A stretch of DNA of 64,000 nucleotides from Solimicrobium sp040544425. GTDB lineage: Bacteria > Pseudomonadota > Gammaproteobacteria > Burkholderiales > Burkholderiaceae_D. The stretch's first letter is position 1. Each line of letters begins with the position of its first letter. The stretch spans positions 1 through 64,000 of the forward strand of contig JBEONO010000009.1 of the NCBI GenBank assembly GCA_040544425.1. The letters run 5' to 3'. Under the pieces are notes generated by a model. The model saw only the letters and a list, made by a program, of their open reading frames with translations. It was not told the DNA's origin and made no database searches. A program made the translations under genes and the position numbers. Positions 17,565 to 26,913 of this stretch are shown here, in pieces.

Positions 17565-17670
17565 GATCTTCCCTGAATGATTCGGCTCTGGAAAGTCTTG
17601 CATGGAACTTGAAGCGGATATTTGTGAAGGATCAAGTATTGATCGATGGCTGAGGATTAATGATGATCAG

Positions 17671-18621
17671 TCAGGAAGGACTGTTCAGATAGTTCAAAAT
17701 ATTTTTGAACGCCGTTGCAAAATAAATTTCGTAGCTTTGTTTTTCAACATAACCCAAATGCGGTGTGAGCAATAGCTTGGGAAATTGAAGTAACGGCGAA
17801 TCTTTCGGTAATGGCTCCGTATCGAAAACATCCAGCGCCGCCGCTTGGCCTGATTGCAGGGCCTGGAAAAATGCATTTTTGTCGACCAATTCGAAGCGGC
17901 TGGTATTAACAAATAACGAATCTTGTTTCATGCGCGAAAAATCTTCACCGGTAACACAGCCGCTCGTTACATCATTCAAGCGCAGGTGCAAGGTCAGCAC
18001 ATCAGCTTCGGAAAAAAATTGATGCTTTGTCTGCGCTGCGGTGTACCCATTCTGACTGGCCGCCTGTCGACTGTTTTCGCTGCCCCAGATCATGACGTGC
18101 ATCCCGAACGCCTTACCGTAGCCTGCAACCAGTCGACCAATTTTTCCGTAACCCCAAATGCCCAGAGTTTTACCGGCTAACCTGGTGCCGAGTTGGTTCA
18201 GGGCCGGATTGATACTGGCGGTTTGCCACAGTCCCTGTCGCAGATTGGCGGCGTATTGCGGGATCTTGCGCGTTGAGGCCATAATCAGTGCCCAGGTCAA
18301 TTCAGCCGGTGCGGTTGGATCGCCACTGCCTTCCAGCACGGTGATGCCAAATTCCTGCGCCGCCTGCAAATCAATATGACCGCTGACTTTGCCGGTTTGG
18401 GAAATCACCTTCAAGTTGGGCAGTTTCTGTAACAAGGCGCGGGAAAAGTGGGTGCGCTCGCGGATTAATACCAGCGCTTCAAAGGGCGCGAGCCGGATTG
18501 CCAGCTGCCCAAGACCAACAGCGCTGGTGGTGAATATTTTGATCTCATGGCCATCCAGTAATTTGAAGCAGTCGAGATCTCTTACTGCATCCTGCACATC
18601 ATCAAGTATCGCAATTTTCAT
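17671..18621 (-). CDS. D-isomer-specific 2-hydroxyacid dehydrogenase
   Basis: A 316-aa NAD-dependent oxidoreductase of the D-2-hydroxyacid dehydrogenase family (glyoxylate/phosphoglycerate dehydrogenase type). The Rossmann glycine motif is LGIWGYGKIGRLVAGYGKAFG (about 148-168). The catalytic Arg is in NTSRFELVD, Glu in DVFDTEPLP and His in TPHLGY. The start at 18621 is chosen because the family's first strand (MKIAILDDVQD) begins there; the upstream extension is basic and unlike the family. The substrate cannot be fixed from sequence. It lies 106 bases upstream of the PhoU-like gene on the same strand, so weak co-transcription is possible. Confidence 0.88.
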   Translation of the reverse strand: MKIAILDDVQDAVRDLDCFKLLDGHEIKIFTTSAVGLGQLAIRLAPFEALVLIRERTHFSRALLQKLPNLKVISQTGKVSGHIDLQAAQEFGITVLEGSGDPTAPAELTWALIMASTRKIPQYAANLRQGLWQTASINPALNQLGTRLAGKTLGIWGYGKIGRLVAGYGKAFGMHVMIWGSENSRQAASQNGYTAAQTKHQFFSEADVLTLHLRLNDVTSGCVTGEDFSRMKQDSLFVNTSRFELVDKNAFFQALQSGQAAALDVFDTEPLPKDSPLLQFPKLLLTPHLGYVEKQSYEIYFATAFKNILNYLNSPS

Positions 18622-18727
18622 TTGAGCTGCCTGGTCATTAATATGCTGTTGCTGTCTGCGAACGGTTCGCAATCTGTGATCGCGATACAGGCAGCCAGCT
18701 TGTCCCTGTCCCACACTGTAAACGAAT

Positions 18728-18757
18728 AAAGCCCCACAATTTTCATTGCGGGGCTTT
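18728..18757 (-). terminator. groESL terminator
   Basis: AAAGCCCC / GGGGCTTT with a 14-base loop lies 36 bases downstream of the groEL stop. It is a convincing hairpin with a short U tract on the minus strand. Confidence 0.75.
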
Positions 18758-18792
18758 GTCGATACTGGCTAGCTGTTTGGCTGAACCGGCAA

Positions 18793-20445
18793 TTACATCA
18801 TGCCGTCCATACCACCCATACCGCCCATACCACCCATGCCGCCCATACCGCCACCACCAGCTGGTTTGTCTTCAGCTACTTCACAAACCATACAGTCAGT
18901 AGTGAGCATCAACGAAGCGATCGAAGCAGCATTTTGCAACGCTGAACGTGTCACTTTTGCTGGATCCAGAACACCCATTTCAACCATGTCGCCATAAGTA
19001 CCGTTAGCAGCGTTGTAACCGAAGTTACCTTTGCCTTCCAATACGCGAGCAACTACAACAGAAGCTTCTTCACCGGCATTTTGAACGATCATGCGCAGTG
19101 GCTCTTCCATTGCGCGCATGACGATCTTGATACCAGCTTCCTGATCCGGATTGTCACCAGTGACTTTCACCATTGCACGGGCACGCAGCAATGCTACGCC
19201 GCCGCCAGGCACGATACCTTCTTCGACCGCTGCACGAGTAGCATGCAATGCATCTTCAACGCGGGCTTTTTTCTCTTTCATTTCAACTTCAGTTGCAGCA
19301 CCAACCTTGATCACGGCAACACCGCCGGCCAGTTTGGCTACGCGTTCCTGCAGTTTTTCACGGTCGTAGTCAGAAGTTGATTCTTCGATCTGAACGCGGA
19401 TTTGTTTTACGCGTGCTTCGATCGCTGTAGTTTGACCACCACCATCGATAACGATAGTGTTTTCTTTGCTGACTTCAATACGTTTAGCCTGACCCAGATC
19501 GGTCAAAGTAACTTTTTCCAGGGTCAGACCAACTTCTTCTGCGATTACCTGGCCGCCAGTCAATACGGCGATATCTTCCAACATCGCTTTACGACGGTCA
19601 CCAAAACCAGGTGCTTTGACTGCACAGGTTTTCAGAATGCCACGGATATTGTTAACAACCAGTGTTGCCAATGCTTCGCCGTCGATATCTTCAGCAACGA
19701 TCAGCAGTGGACGACCAGCTTTGGCGACTTGTTCCAGTGTCGGAAGCAGGTCACGAATATTGGAGATTTTTTTGTCGTATAACAGAACAAATGGATTGTC
19801 CAGAATGGCAACTTGCTTTTCTGGTGTGTTGATGAAGTAAGGAGACAGATAGCCGCGGTCAAACTGCATACCTTCAACGATGTCCAACTCGTCGTTCAAT
19901 GATTTGCCGTCTTCAACAGTAATCACGCCTTCTTTACCGACTTTGTCCATCGCTTCAGCGATACGATCACCGATGGATGAATCGCTGTTGGCTGAAATCG
20001 AACCGACTTGTGCGATTTCTTTGTTGGTTGTGCATGGCTTGGCGATTTTTTTCAGTTCTTCAACAGTAGCAGCAACTGCCTTGTCGATACCGCGCTTCAG
20101 ATCCATTGGATTCATGCCGGCTGCAACGTATTTCATGCCTTCGCGAACGATAGCCTGAGTCAGAACGGTTGCAGTAGTTGTACCGTCACCGGCGTTGTCG
20201 CTGGTGCGTGAGGCTACTTCTTTAACCATTTGCGCGCCCATGTTCATGAGCTTGTCTTTGAGTTCGATTTCTTTTGCTACTGAGACACCGTCTTTGGTGA
20301 CAGTAGGGGAACCGAAAGAACGTTCCAGCACCACGTTACGGCCTTTAGGGCCCAGAGTTACTTTTACTGCGTTGGCCAGAATATTAACGCCTTCAACCAT
20401 TTTGGCGCGCGCTGCGTCGCCGAATATCACTTCTTTAGCTGCCAT
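18793..20445 (-). CDS. groEL: Chaperonin GroEL (Hsp60)
   Basis: A 550-aa 60-kDa chaperonin subunit. It forms the double-ring ATPase that folds proteins with GroES in the cytoplasm. The N-terminus (MAAKEVIFGDAARAKMVEGV), the ATP-site sequence VTLGPKGRNVVLE and DNAGDGTTTATVL, and the C-terminal GGM repeat tail are all canonical, and the length is normal. It follows groES by 63 bases and shares its promoter. The high codon bias fits strong expression. Confidence 0.99.
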   Translation of the reverse strand: MAAKEVIFGDAARAKMVEGVNILANAVKVTLGPKGRNVVLERSFGSPTVTKDGVSVAKEIELKDKLMNMGAQMVKEVASRTSDNAGDGTTTATVLTQAIVREGMKYVAAGMNPMDLKRGIDKAVAATVEELKKIAKPCTTNKEIAQVGSISANSDSSIGDRIAEAMDKVGKEGVITVEDGKSLNDELDIVEGMQFDRGYLSPYFINTPEKQVAILDNPFVLLYDKKISNIRDLLPTLEQVAKAGRPLLIVAEDIDGEALATLVVNNIRGILKTCAVKAPGFGDRRKAMLEDIAVLTGGQVIAEEVGLTLEKVTLTDLGQAKRIEVSKENTIVIDGGGQTTAIEARVKQIRVQIEESTSDYDREKLQERVAKLAGGVAVIKVGAATEVEMKEKKARVEDALHATRAAVEEGIVPGGGVALLRARAMVKVTGDNPDQEAGIKIVMRAMEEPLRMIVQNAGEEASVVVARVLEGKGNFGYNAANGTYGDMVEMGVLDPAKVTRSALQNAASIASLMLTTDCMVCEVAEDKPAGGGGMGGMGGMGGMGGMDGMM

Positions 20446-20508
20446 TTGAAACTCCTAAACTGTTATTAAAATGCGATTGCATTCCTGGGGATTGATGGTT
20501 CGGAAGGA

Positions 20509-20799
20509 TTACTTCTGAACGATTGCCATGATGTCTTCTTCGCGCATCATCAACAATTCAACGCCGTTGTCTTTGAATGCCTGGCCAGAGTATTTGCCAA
20601 ACAGAACGCGGTCACCAACTTTAACGTCGAGTGGGCGTACTTTGCCATCTTCCAAAATTTTGCCGTTACCAACTGCCAGGATTTCACCTTGATCTGGCTT
20701 TTCAGCTGCAGCATCAGGGAGCAAAATGCCGGACGCAGTTTTTGTTTCCGATTCCAGACGTTTTACGATGACGCGATCGTGCAAAGGACGAAGATTCAT
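20509..20799 (-). CDS. groES: Co-chaperonin GroES (Hsp10)
   Basis: A 96-aa co-chaperonin that caps the GroEL ring. It begins MNLRPLHDRVIVKRLE and carries the mobile-loop sequence ETKTASGILLPDAAAEKP. The domain is complete and of normal length. It is the first gene of groESL, with a good AAGGAG ribosome site and a promoter overlapped by a CIRCE operator about 100 bases upstream. Confidence 0.99.
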   Translation of the reverse strand: MNLRPLHDRVIVKRLESETKTASGILLPDAAAEKPDQGEILAVGNGKILEDGKVRPLDVKVGDRVLFGKYSGQAFKDNGVELLMMREEDIMAIVQK

Positions 20800-20898
20800 A
20801 CAAACTCCTTAAATATATTCAGTGGTTGTGTTTCAGGGACGAGAGTCGTTATTGGCAAAAATACCAGAGCCTTGTAATTTCGCCGGTCAGTATTATTG

Positions 20899-20925
20899 TT
20901 AGCACTCTCTTGTGTTGAGTGCTAA
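20899..20925 (-). promoter_or_regulatory. CIRCE element (HrcA operator)
   Basis: TTAGCACTC, nine bases, GAGTGCTAA is a perfect match to the CIRCE inverted repeat bound by the HrcA repressor. It overlaps the predicted transcription start of groESL, so bound HrcA would block initiation. Confidence 0.97.
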
Positions 20926-20953
20926 TTATATGGGCGGCACCAGCATATTTCAA
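20925..20953 (-). promoter_or_regulatory. groESL promoter, overlapping sigma-70 and sigma-32-like signals
   Basis: On the minus strand TTGAAA (20953-20948), 17 bases, then TATAAT (20930-20925) is a near-ideal sigma-70 promoter. The same TTGAAA followed after 13 bases by CCCATAT also resembles a sigma-32 heat-shock promoter. CIRCE starts immediately downstream. Confidence 0.7.
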
Positions 20954-21159
20954 TAGTGGTCATGAAATAAACATGATTAGTTATTTGATTGCTGCCTGTC
21001 GCCGATGTTGCAATACCAACCCACGGTATTTGGGATCGATTGCCAAAAATTCAAGGTTTGGCTGGTTTGGTCAGTTCGAATCGACGCTGATGCGGTATGA
21101 TCTCAACGCGCAATTTTGACCATTGCCGGATAAATCATTCAACTTTTGAACTATATGCC

Positions 21160-21798
21160 ATGAAACTTTATTCCTATTTTCGTTCGTCGACTTCCTTTCG
21201 TGTCCGCACTGTTCTCAATTTAAAGCAGCTCCCCTATGAAACCATTCCGGTACATCTGTTGAAAAATGGCGGGGAACAGCATGCAGCGGATTATTTGGGT
21301 TTAAATCCTATGGGTGTTTTGCCAAGTCTTGAGACGGCAGCTGGCATCCTGACCCAATCCGGGGCAATTTGTGAGTATTTGGATGAGCTGCATCCCTTAC
21401 CCGCGTTATTGCCGGAAGATTTGTTTGAGCGCGCCTGGGTGCGCTCGGTGTGCAATCTGGTCGCCTGTGATATTCATCCACTCAATAATCTGCGTGTGTT
21501 GGCATATGTGACCAAAACATTGGGACACGATGAGACTGAAAAAATGGCATGGATTCATTACTGGATTACCAAGGGCTTTGACGGTCTGGAGAAACTTCTG
21601 GAGCAAAGAGCAGGGCAACATTGCTGGGGAGATACCGTCACGATGGCGGATGTGTTCGTCATTCCGCAAGTCTGGAGTGCCAATCGGTTTGCCTGCCCGA
21701 TGGCGGCGTATCCAATATTGCGCCGTGTTTTTGACAATGCCATGGCCTTGCCCGCCTTTGCGCATGCGGCGCCGGCGGCACAACCGGATGCCGAGTAA
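21160..21798 (+). CDS. maiA: Maleylacetoacetate isomerase (GST zeta family)
   Basis: A 212-aa glutathione-dependent isomerase converting maleylacetoacetate to fumarylacetoacetate in tyrosine/homogentisate breakdown. The N-terminal thioredoxin-like domain has YSYFRSSTSFRVRTVLNL, the zeta-class motif with the catalytic Ser, followed by NPMGVLPSLE and the glutathione-site SGAICEYLDE. The C-terminal helical domain includes WGDTVTMADVFVIPQV. The start at 21160 fits the family; the 21-residue upstream extension does not. It is followed by CoA-transferase genes, in keeping with acetoacetate arising from tyrosine, but hmgA and fahA are not here. Confidence 0.9.
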   Translation: MKLYSYFRSSTSFRVRTVLNLKQLPYETIPVHLLKNGGEQHAADYLGLNPMGVLPSLETAAGILTQSGAICEYLDELHPLPALLPEDLFERAWVRSVCNLVACDIHPLNNLRVLAYVTKTLGHDETEKMAWIHYWITKGFDGLEKLLEQRAGQHCWGDTVTMADVFVIPQVWSANRFACPMAAYPILRRVFDNAMALPAFAHAAPAAQPDAE

Positions 21799-21888
21799 AA
21801 ATTGCAGCGCTGCGGTTTTAGTTGAAAAGACCCGGGTAGAATGGAAGGCCCGGAAGTCGAATTACAGATTTTTTAGTTTGGAGAAAAA

Positions 21889-22605
21889 ATGAATAAAGTT
21901 TACCCCGATGCTCTGACGGCTTTGCAGGATATTGTCAAAGATGGACAGACCATTGCTGTCGGCGGCTTTGGATTATGTGGGATTCCAGAAGCATTGATCG
22001 CTGCATTACGCGATACCGGTGTACAAAATCTCACTGCCATATCAAACAATGCCGGCGTTGATGGTTTTGGGTTGGGACAGTTGCTGACCACCCGTCAGAT
22101 CAAGAAAATGATTTCTTCCTATGTCGGAGAAAACAAGGAATTTGAACGTCAATATTTATCTGGCGAGTTGCAGTTGGAATTTACGCCGCAGGGCACGCTG
22201 GCTGAAAAGCTGCGTGCTGGTGGTGCGGGCATCCCGGCCTTCTTCACCAAAACCGGCGTCGGTACAATCGTTGCCGAAGGCAAGGAGATTCGTGAATTTG
22301 ACGGTCACAAATATGTGATGGAGCGAGCCCTGGTGGCCGACGTCTCGTTGGTCAAGGCACACAAGGCAGATAAGTCCGGCAATCTGGTGTACCGGAAAAC
22401 GGCGCGCAATTTTAATCCGAATGTGGCGATGGCCGGTAAGATCACGGTCGTTGAAGTCGAAGAAATTGTCGAGATCGGGGAGTTGGATCCGGATGAGGTC
22501 CACACACCCGGTATTTTTGTGCATCGTATCGTGCTCAATACCAATCCGGAAAAACGGATCGAGCAGCGGACTTTATCAGTTCCGACAACCAAGGCAGGAG
22601 AATAG
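21889..22605 (+). CDS. scoA: 3-oxoacid CoA-transferase subunit A
   Basis: A 238-aa alpha subunit of succinyl-CoA:3-ketoacid CoA-transferase, which activates acetoacetate with succinyl-CoA. The family glycine motif GGFGLCGIPEALIAAL and the later GAGIPAFFTKTGVGT are clear, and the length is normal. A strong TTGGAGAAAAA precedes the ATG. The gene lies three bases before scoB, so the two are translated together. With maiA upstream it fits ketone-body and tyrosine use. Confidence 0.96.
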   Translation: MNKVYPDALTALQDIVKDGQTIAVGGFGLCGIPEALIAALRDTGVQNLTAISNNAGVDGFGLGQLLTTRQIKKMISSYVGENKEFERQYLSGELQLEFTPQGTLAEKLRAGGAGIPAFFTKTGVGTIVAEGKEIREFDGHKYVMERALVADVSLVKAHKADKSGNLVYRKTARNFNPNVAMAGKITVVEVEEIVEIGELDPDEVHTPGIFVHRIVLNTNPEKRIEQRTLSVPTTKAGE

Positions 22606-22608
22606 AAG

Positions 22609-23250
22609 ATGGCATGGAATCGTGATCAAATGGCTGCCCGCGCAGCGCAGGAATTGCAGGATGGTTTTTATGTAAATCTTGGAATCGGTTTGCCAACCAT
22701 GGTGGCCAACCATGTGCCGACAGGGATGGAAGTCTGGCTGCAATCTGAAAATGGCTTGTTAGGTATCGGTCCATTTCCAACCGAAGACCAGGTTGATCCT
22801 GATCTGATCAATGCAGGCAAGCAGACTGTTACCACCTTGCCTGGCTCGTCAATTTTCAGCTCGGCGGATTCGTTCGCCATGATCCGCGGTGGAAAAATCA
22901 ATCTGGCGATTTTGGGCGCGATGCAGGTGAGCCAAAGCGGCGATCTGGCCAACTGGATGATTCCCGGGAAAATGGTCAAAGGTATGGGCGGTGCAATGGA
23001 TCTGGTTGCCGGGGTGGGGCGGGTCGTGGTGTTGATGGAGCATGTCGCAAAAGGGGACGCCCATAAAATTTTAACTGCCTGTAATCTGCCCTTGACCGGT
23101 GTCGGTGTCGTCAATCGCATCATTACTGATCTGGGTGTCATCGACATTACCGCGCAGGGATTGAAGCTGCTTGAGTTGGCACACGGGGTCTCACTGGACG
23201 AAATTGTGAGAAAAACTGGGCCCGAATTGGACGTGAGCGCACTGCGCTGA
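22609..23250 (+). CDS. scoB: 3-oxoacid CoA-transferase subunit B
   Basis: A 213-aa beta subunit carrying the catalytic glutamate in QSENGLLGIGP (about residue 46), which forms the covalent CoA thioester. GIGLPTMVANHVP and GAMQVSQSGDLANWMIPG are family signatures. It pairs with scoA, separated by three bases, and AGGAGAATAG provides its ribosome site inside the end of scoA. Confidence 0.97.
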   Translation: MAWNRDQMAARAAQELQDGFYVNLGIGLPTMVANHVPTGMEVWLQSENGLLGIGPFPTEDQVDPDLINAGKQTVTTLPGSSIFSSADSFAMIRGGKINLAILGAMQVSQSGDLANWMIPGKMVKGMGGAMDLVAGVGRVVVLMEHVAKGDAHKILTACNLPLTGVGVVNRIITDLGVIDITAQGLKLLELAHGVSLDEIVRKTGPELDVSALR

Positions 23251-23317
23251 CCGTTCAAAATTCTTGACAGTATTGGCCGTTTTGTTGGCCCGATCCAAAA
23301 ATAACCAGGGAATAACT

Positions 23318-24199
23318 ATGGGACCGACGTCTGATAAAGTCAGGATTGAATCAGTACAATGCATCTCCCCAGACGGCCTGCACAACATGGTGTACAAGGA
23401 CTGGGGCGAAGTTGATAACCCGAATGTGCTGATTTGCGTGCACGGCGTCACCAGAGTTTCCGATGACTTCGATGCACTGGCGCGCGAATTGTCCAGTCAA
23501 TATCGTGTGGTTTGCCCGGATATCGTCGGTCGTGGTCGATCCGGTTGGCTGCGCAACCCGCAGCATTATCAGGTTCAGCAATATGTTTGTGACGTGGTCA
23601 CCCTGATTGCGCGAGTCAATCCGCAAAATCTCAGCTATCTGGGAACCTCGATGGGCGGTTTGATTGGCCTGGGCCTGGCGTCCTTAAAAGATAATCCGAT
23701 CCGCAAATTGGTGTTGAACGATATCGGCCCGGTATTAAATACGTCCGCTCTGGCCAGAATCGGCCAATATATCAGTCAGTCGATGCGCTTTGCGACGTAT
23801 GAGGAGGCGGCACATTACGTTCGGACCATTTCCCAACCGTTTGGGGAGCATACCGAAGAGGAGTGGCACAAAATTTGCAAGGATGCTTTGCGCCAGGACA
23901 AAGATGGCATGTGGATTCGCAACTACGATTTGAACCTCGGCGTGACCATGCAGGCAGTTACACCAGAACTGGCCCAGGCCATGCAGGCGATGCTGTGGGC
24001 TGCCTATGATTCGATCAGCTGTCCGACTTTGCTGTTGCGTGGCGCCGATTCAGATCTGTTGTTGGAAGAGACGGCACAGCAAATGACGACCCGCGGCCCA
24101 CGAGCCAGATTGGTCGAATTTGAAAAAGTGGGGCATGCCCCCACTTTGGTGCACGATGATCAGATCGCGGTGATCAAAGATTTTTTGAACCAAAATTAA
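23318..24199 (+). CDS. Alpha/beta hydrolase
   Basis: A 293-aa serine hydrolase of the alpha/beta fold. The nucleophile elbow is GTSMGG, the oxyanion region is ICVHGVTR, and the late His is in KVGHAPTL. A cap inserts between strands 6 and 7. The start at 23318 has CCAGGGAA upstream; the earlier TTG would add an 18-residue leader without a ribosome site. It follows scoB closely and precedes a RidA gene by 13 bases, so the three probably form one operon. The substrate is unknown; polyhydroxyalkanoate- or lactone-type esters are guesses. Confidence 0.85.
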   Translation: MGPTSDKVRIESVQCISPDGLHNMVYKDWGEVDNPNVLICVHGVTRVSDDFDALARELSSQYRVVCPDIVGRGRSGWLRNPQHYQVQQYVCDVVTLIARVNPQNLSYLGTSMGGLIGLGLASLKDNPIRKLVLNDIGPVLNTSALARIGQYISQSMRFATYEEAAHYVRTISQPFGEHTEEEWHKICKDALRQDKDGMWIRNYDLNLGVTMQAVTPELAQAMQAMLWAAYDSISCPTLLLRGADSDLLLEETAQQMTTRGPRARLVEFEKVGHAPTLVHDDQIAVIKDFLNQN

Positions 24200-24212
24200 A
24201 CTGAGGGACATA

Positions 24213-24569
24213 ATGCAAAAGCAAGAAATTAAGCGTCACCATGTTGGTGCGCGCATGTCGGAAATGGCGATCTATAACAGTACGGTCTATCTGGCCGGTC
24301 AGGTTGCCTCCGATGCTGGTCTGGACATCGTTGGACAAACTCAGGATGTGCTGGCGCAAATCGACAAACTGCTGGCCGAGGCCGGTACCGATAAATCGCG
24401 GATTTTGATGGCACAGATTTATTTGTCTGACCTGGCTAATTTTGCCGGGATGAATCAGGTATGGGATGCCTGGGTAGTCAACGGCAACACGCCGCCGCGC
24501 GCCACCGTGCAGGCCGCTTTGGCTAAACCGGAATGGTTAATTGAAATCGTCATTACAGCAGCAGCTTAA
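24213..24569 (+). CDS. RidA/YjgF family enamine/imine deaminase
   Basis: A 118-aa protein of the RidA family, trimeric cytosolic enzymes that hydrolyse reactive 2-aminoacrylate-type imines. The active-site Arg is in PPRATVQAAL and the C-terminal Glu in WLIEIVITAAA; VYLAGQVASDA is the usual N-terminal strand. The length is normal. It sits 13 bases after the hydrolase and 14 before relA, so it bridges the catabolic cluster and relA. The exact imine substrate is unknown. Confidence 0.9.
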   Translation: MQKQEIKRHHVGARMSEMAIYNSTVYLAGQVASDAGLDIVGQTQDVLAQIDKLLAEAGTDKSRILMAQIYLSDLANFAGMNQVWDAWVVNGNTPPRATVQAALAKPEWLIEIVITAAA

Positions 24570-24583
24570 ATCGTTCATATGTC

Positions 24584-26833
24584 ATGGTCTCTGTAACAGC
24601 ATCAAACAGCGAAAGCCTGGATAACCTGGTTGCGGGTCTTTCAACGGAAGACGCTCAGCGGGTTTTATCTGCGCTGGAATTTGTCGCGCCACATTATGCG
24701 AATCGGGAATTGGTCACCGGACAAAATGCCCTGCACTTTTCGCGTGGAGTGGTGGTCACACTAAGTTCCCTGCGAACCGATGCTGATACCAGGATCGCCA
24801 GTCTGCTGTTTGAATTGCCGCAATTGGATCCACGCGTTGCGGAAGGCATTGAGCAACGGTTTGGCAAGGAAATCGTCGATCTGGTTGGAGGTGTCCGCAG
24901 CCTGATGCGCCTGAGTGCTCTGCACCTGATGCAGCAGGCCGCGCAACCGGAATCCGGCAGAAACAAGAACGCCGCTCAGCAGGCATCCAGCCAACTCGAA
25001 ACCTTGCGCAAAATGCTGTTGGCGATGGCATCTGATATGCGTGTGGTCATGGTGCGGCTGGCTTCACGGTTAACCACCTTGCGCTATTTTGCTGAACAAA
25101 AGCGTTTCGATGAGACCAGCCAGCAATATGCACGCGAGACCTTTGATTTGTATGCGCCGCTGGCAAATCGCCTGGGTATCTGGCAAATGAAATGGGAGCT
25201 GGAGGATTTATCGTTCCGTTTTCTGGAACCCGAGTCGTACACAAAAATCGCCCGGATGCTGGAAGAAAAGCGGATCGAGCGTGAAGAGTTTGTTGCCAAG
25301 TCGATTGACCGTCTGCAGCATGAAATGAATGCCGTCGGGATCAAAGCGGAAGTGTTCGGTCGACCCAAACATATCTACAGCATCTGGAATAAGATGCGCG
25401 GCAAATCGATCAGCTTTGATGAGTTGAATGACGTGCGCGCGTTTCGAATTATTGTCGACGATGTCAAGGACTGCTATACCGTCCTGGGTATCGTGCATGA
25501 CATCTGGACCCCGGATCCGGACGAATTTGACGACTACATTGCCCGCCCCAAGCCTAATGGTTATCAGTCCCTACACACGGTTGTGATCGCCGATGACAAC
25601 CGCGGTTTTGAAGTGCAGATCCGCACCAAGGCCATGCATCATTTCGCCGAGTATGGCGTGGCGGCCCATTGGCGCTACAAGGAAGAGGGCGGATCAAATT
25701 TTGCCGGTCAGGAGTATGACGAAAAAATTTCCTGGCTGCGCCAGCTGCTGGCCTGGAAATCCGACATCACTGACGCAGTCGTCAACGATGATAGCTCGCA
25801 ACGCGAATGGGTCGAGAAACTCAAATCGACCACGCTGGATGACCGGATCTATGTATTAACGCCGCAGGCACGGGTAATTGAATTGCCCAATAATGCGACA
25901 CCCATTGATTTTGCCTACAACCTGCACACCAATATCGGCCACAGTTGCCGCGGGTGCCGAGTTGATGGCGTGATGGTTCCATTAAATACGCCACTCAAAA
26001 ATGGTCAGACGGTGGAAATTATCACGGCAAAAACCGGTGCGGAAATCGGCCCGTCACGCGACTGGCTAAGCGCTGAGTATGCGGCAGGGACGCGCACGCG
26101 TGCCAAAATCCGCGCCTGGTTCAATGCGCTGGATCAGCAGGAAACGTTGAATAAAGGACGCACCCACGTTGAAAAGGCAATGCAACGTGAAGGCAAAACC
26201 GCCATGAATCTGGATGAGTTGGCGCGTAAATGCGGTTTCGACAAAATCGACGATCTGCATCTGGCAGTCGGCAAGGAAGAATTCAGCATGCGCCAGATTG
26301 AGCATGCCCTGCACGATGAAGTAATCGAGCCGGTTTCCGATGAGGTCCAGGTCAATAAAAGCCGCGCATCAAGCGTGGTGCATGGAGCAAAGTCAGGTGT
26401 GTTGGTGGTGGGTACAGAGGGATTGCTTACCTTGTTGGCCAAGTGTTGCAAACCTGCGCCACCGGATGTGATTGTCGGATTTGTAACGCGTGGCAAGGGC
26501 GTGTCGATTCACCGCGCCAATTGCAAGAATTTCGCCGAGATGCGCAAGAAGTCGCCCGAACGTGTGATCTTAACAACCTGGGGCGAAGCGGGACGCGAGA
26601 CGGTATATCCGGTGGATATTTATGTGTTGGCTCAGGATCGGCAAGGCTTGTTGCGCGACATTTCCGAAATTTTTTCGCGTGAAAAAATCAATGTGATCGG
26701 GGTCAGTACACAAAGTGCCAAAGGTCAGGCGCGCATGTCGTTTACAGCAGAGATCGGCTCAACAGCGCAATTGCAGAAAGCATTGATGGTATTGCGTGAT
26801 GTGAGCGGCGTGCAGGATGTGCGCCGTCAATGA
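24584..26833 (+). CDS. relA: (p)ppGpp synthetase RelA
   Basis: A 749-aa stringent-response enzyme. In order: a degenerate HD hydrolase region (LLFELPQLD where active SpoT has HDVIEDT), the synthetase domain (GRPKHIYSIWNKMRGKSISF, NDVRAFRII, DEFDDYIARPKPNGYQSLHT, FEVQIRTKAMH), a TGS domain (IYVLTPQARVIELP), a helical/zinc region with CCKPAPPD, and a C-terminal ACT domain (YPVDIYVLAQDRQGLL). The missing His-Asp motif makes it the synthetase-only RelA rather than SpoT, so a SpoT should exist elsewhere. RelA senses uncharged tRNA on ribosomes. It sits next to a tRNA and the thrS operon. Confidence 0.96.
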   Translation: MVSVTASNSESLDNLVAGLSTEDAQRVLSALEFVAPHYANRELVTGQNALHFSRGVVVTLSSLRTDADTRIASLLFELPQLDPRVAEGIEQRFGKEIVDLVGGVRSLMRLSALHLMQQAAQPESGRNKNAAQQASSQLETLRKMLLAMASDMRVVMVRLASRLTTLRYFAEQKRFDETSQQYARETFDLYAPLANRLGIWQMKWELEDLSFRFLEPESYTKIARMLEEKRIEREEFVAKSIDRLQHEMNAVGIKAEVFGRPKHIYSIWNKMRGKSISFDELNDVRAFRIIVDDVKDCYTVLGIVHDIWTPDPDEFDDYIARPKPNGYQSLHTVVIADDNRGFEVQIRTKAMHHFAEYGVAAHWRYKEEGGSNFAGQEYDEKISWLRQLLAWKSDITDAVVNDDSSQREWVEKLKSTTLDDRIYVLTPQARVIELPNNATPIDFAYNLHTNIGHSCRGCRVDGVMVPLNTPLKNGQTVEIITAKTGAEIGPSRDWLSAEYAAGTRTRAKIRAWFNALDQQETLNKGRTHVEKAMQREGKTAMNLDELARKCGFDKIDDLHLAVGKEEFSMRQIEHALHDEVIEPVSDEVQVNKSRASSVVHGAKSGVLVVGTEGLLTLLAKCCKPAPPDVIVGFVTRGKGVSIHRANCKNFAEMRKKSPERVILTTWGEAGRETVYPVDIYVLAQDRQGLLRDISEIFSREKINVIGVSTQSAKGQARMSFTAEIGSTAQLQKALMVLRDVSGVQDVRRQ

Positions 26834-26871
26834 CGTGGTAAAAAATAAAATATCAGGCACAGCAAAAACGC

Positions 26872-26900
26872 TTTACGCTAAACACGAACTTTGCTATAGT
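26872..26900 (+). promoter_or_regulatory. Putative tRNA-Val promoter
   Basis: TTTACG (26872-26877), 17 bases, then TATAGT (26895-26900), followed by a GC-rich discriminator and the tRNA gene 13 bases later. The -10 is good and the -35 weak. It may also drive the thrS leader, since no clear promoter follows the tRNA. Confidence 0.5.
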
Positions 26901-26913
26901 CTCGGCTCTTCAG

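Noticed and set aside
23264..23269. TTGACA after scoB as a promoter for the hydrolase gene
   Set aside because: No matching -10 at proper spacing, and tight gene spacing suggests read-through from scoAB.
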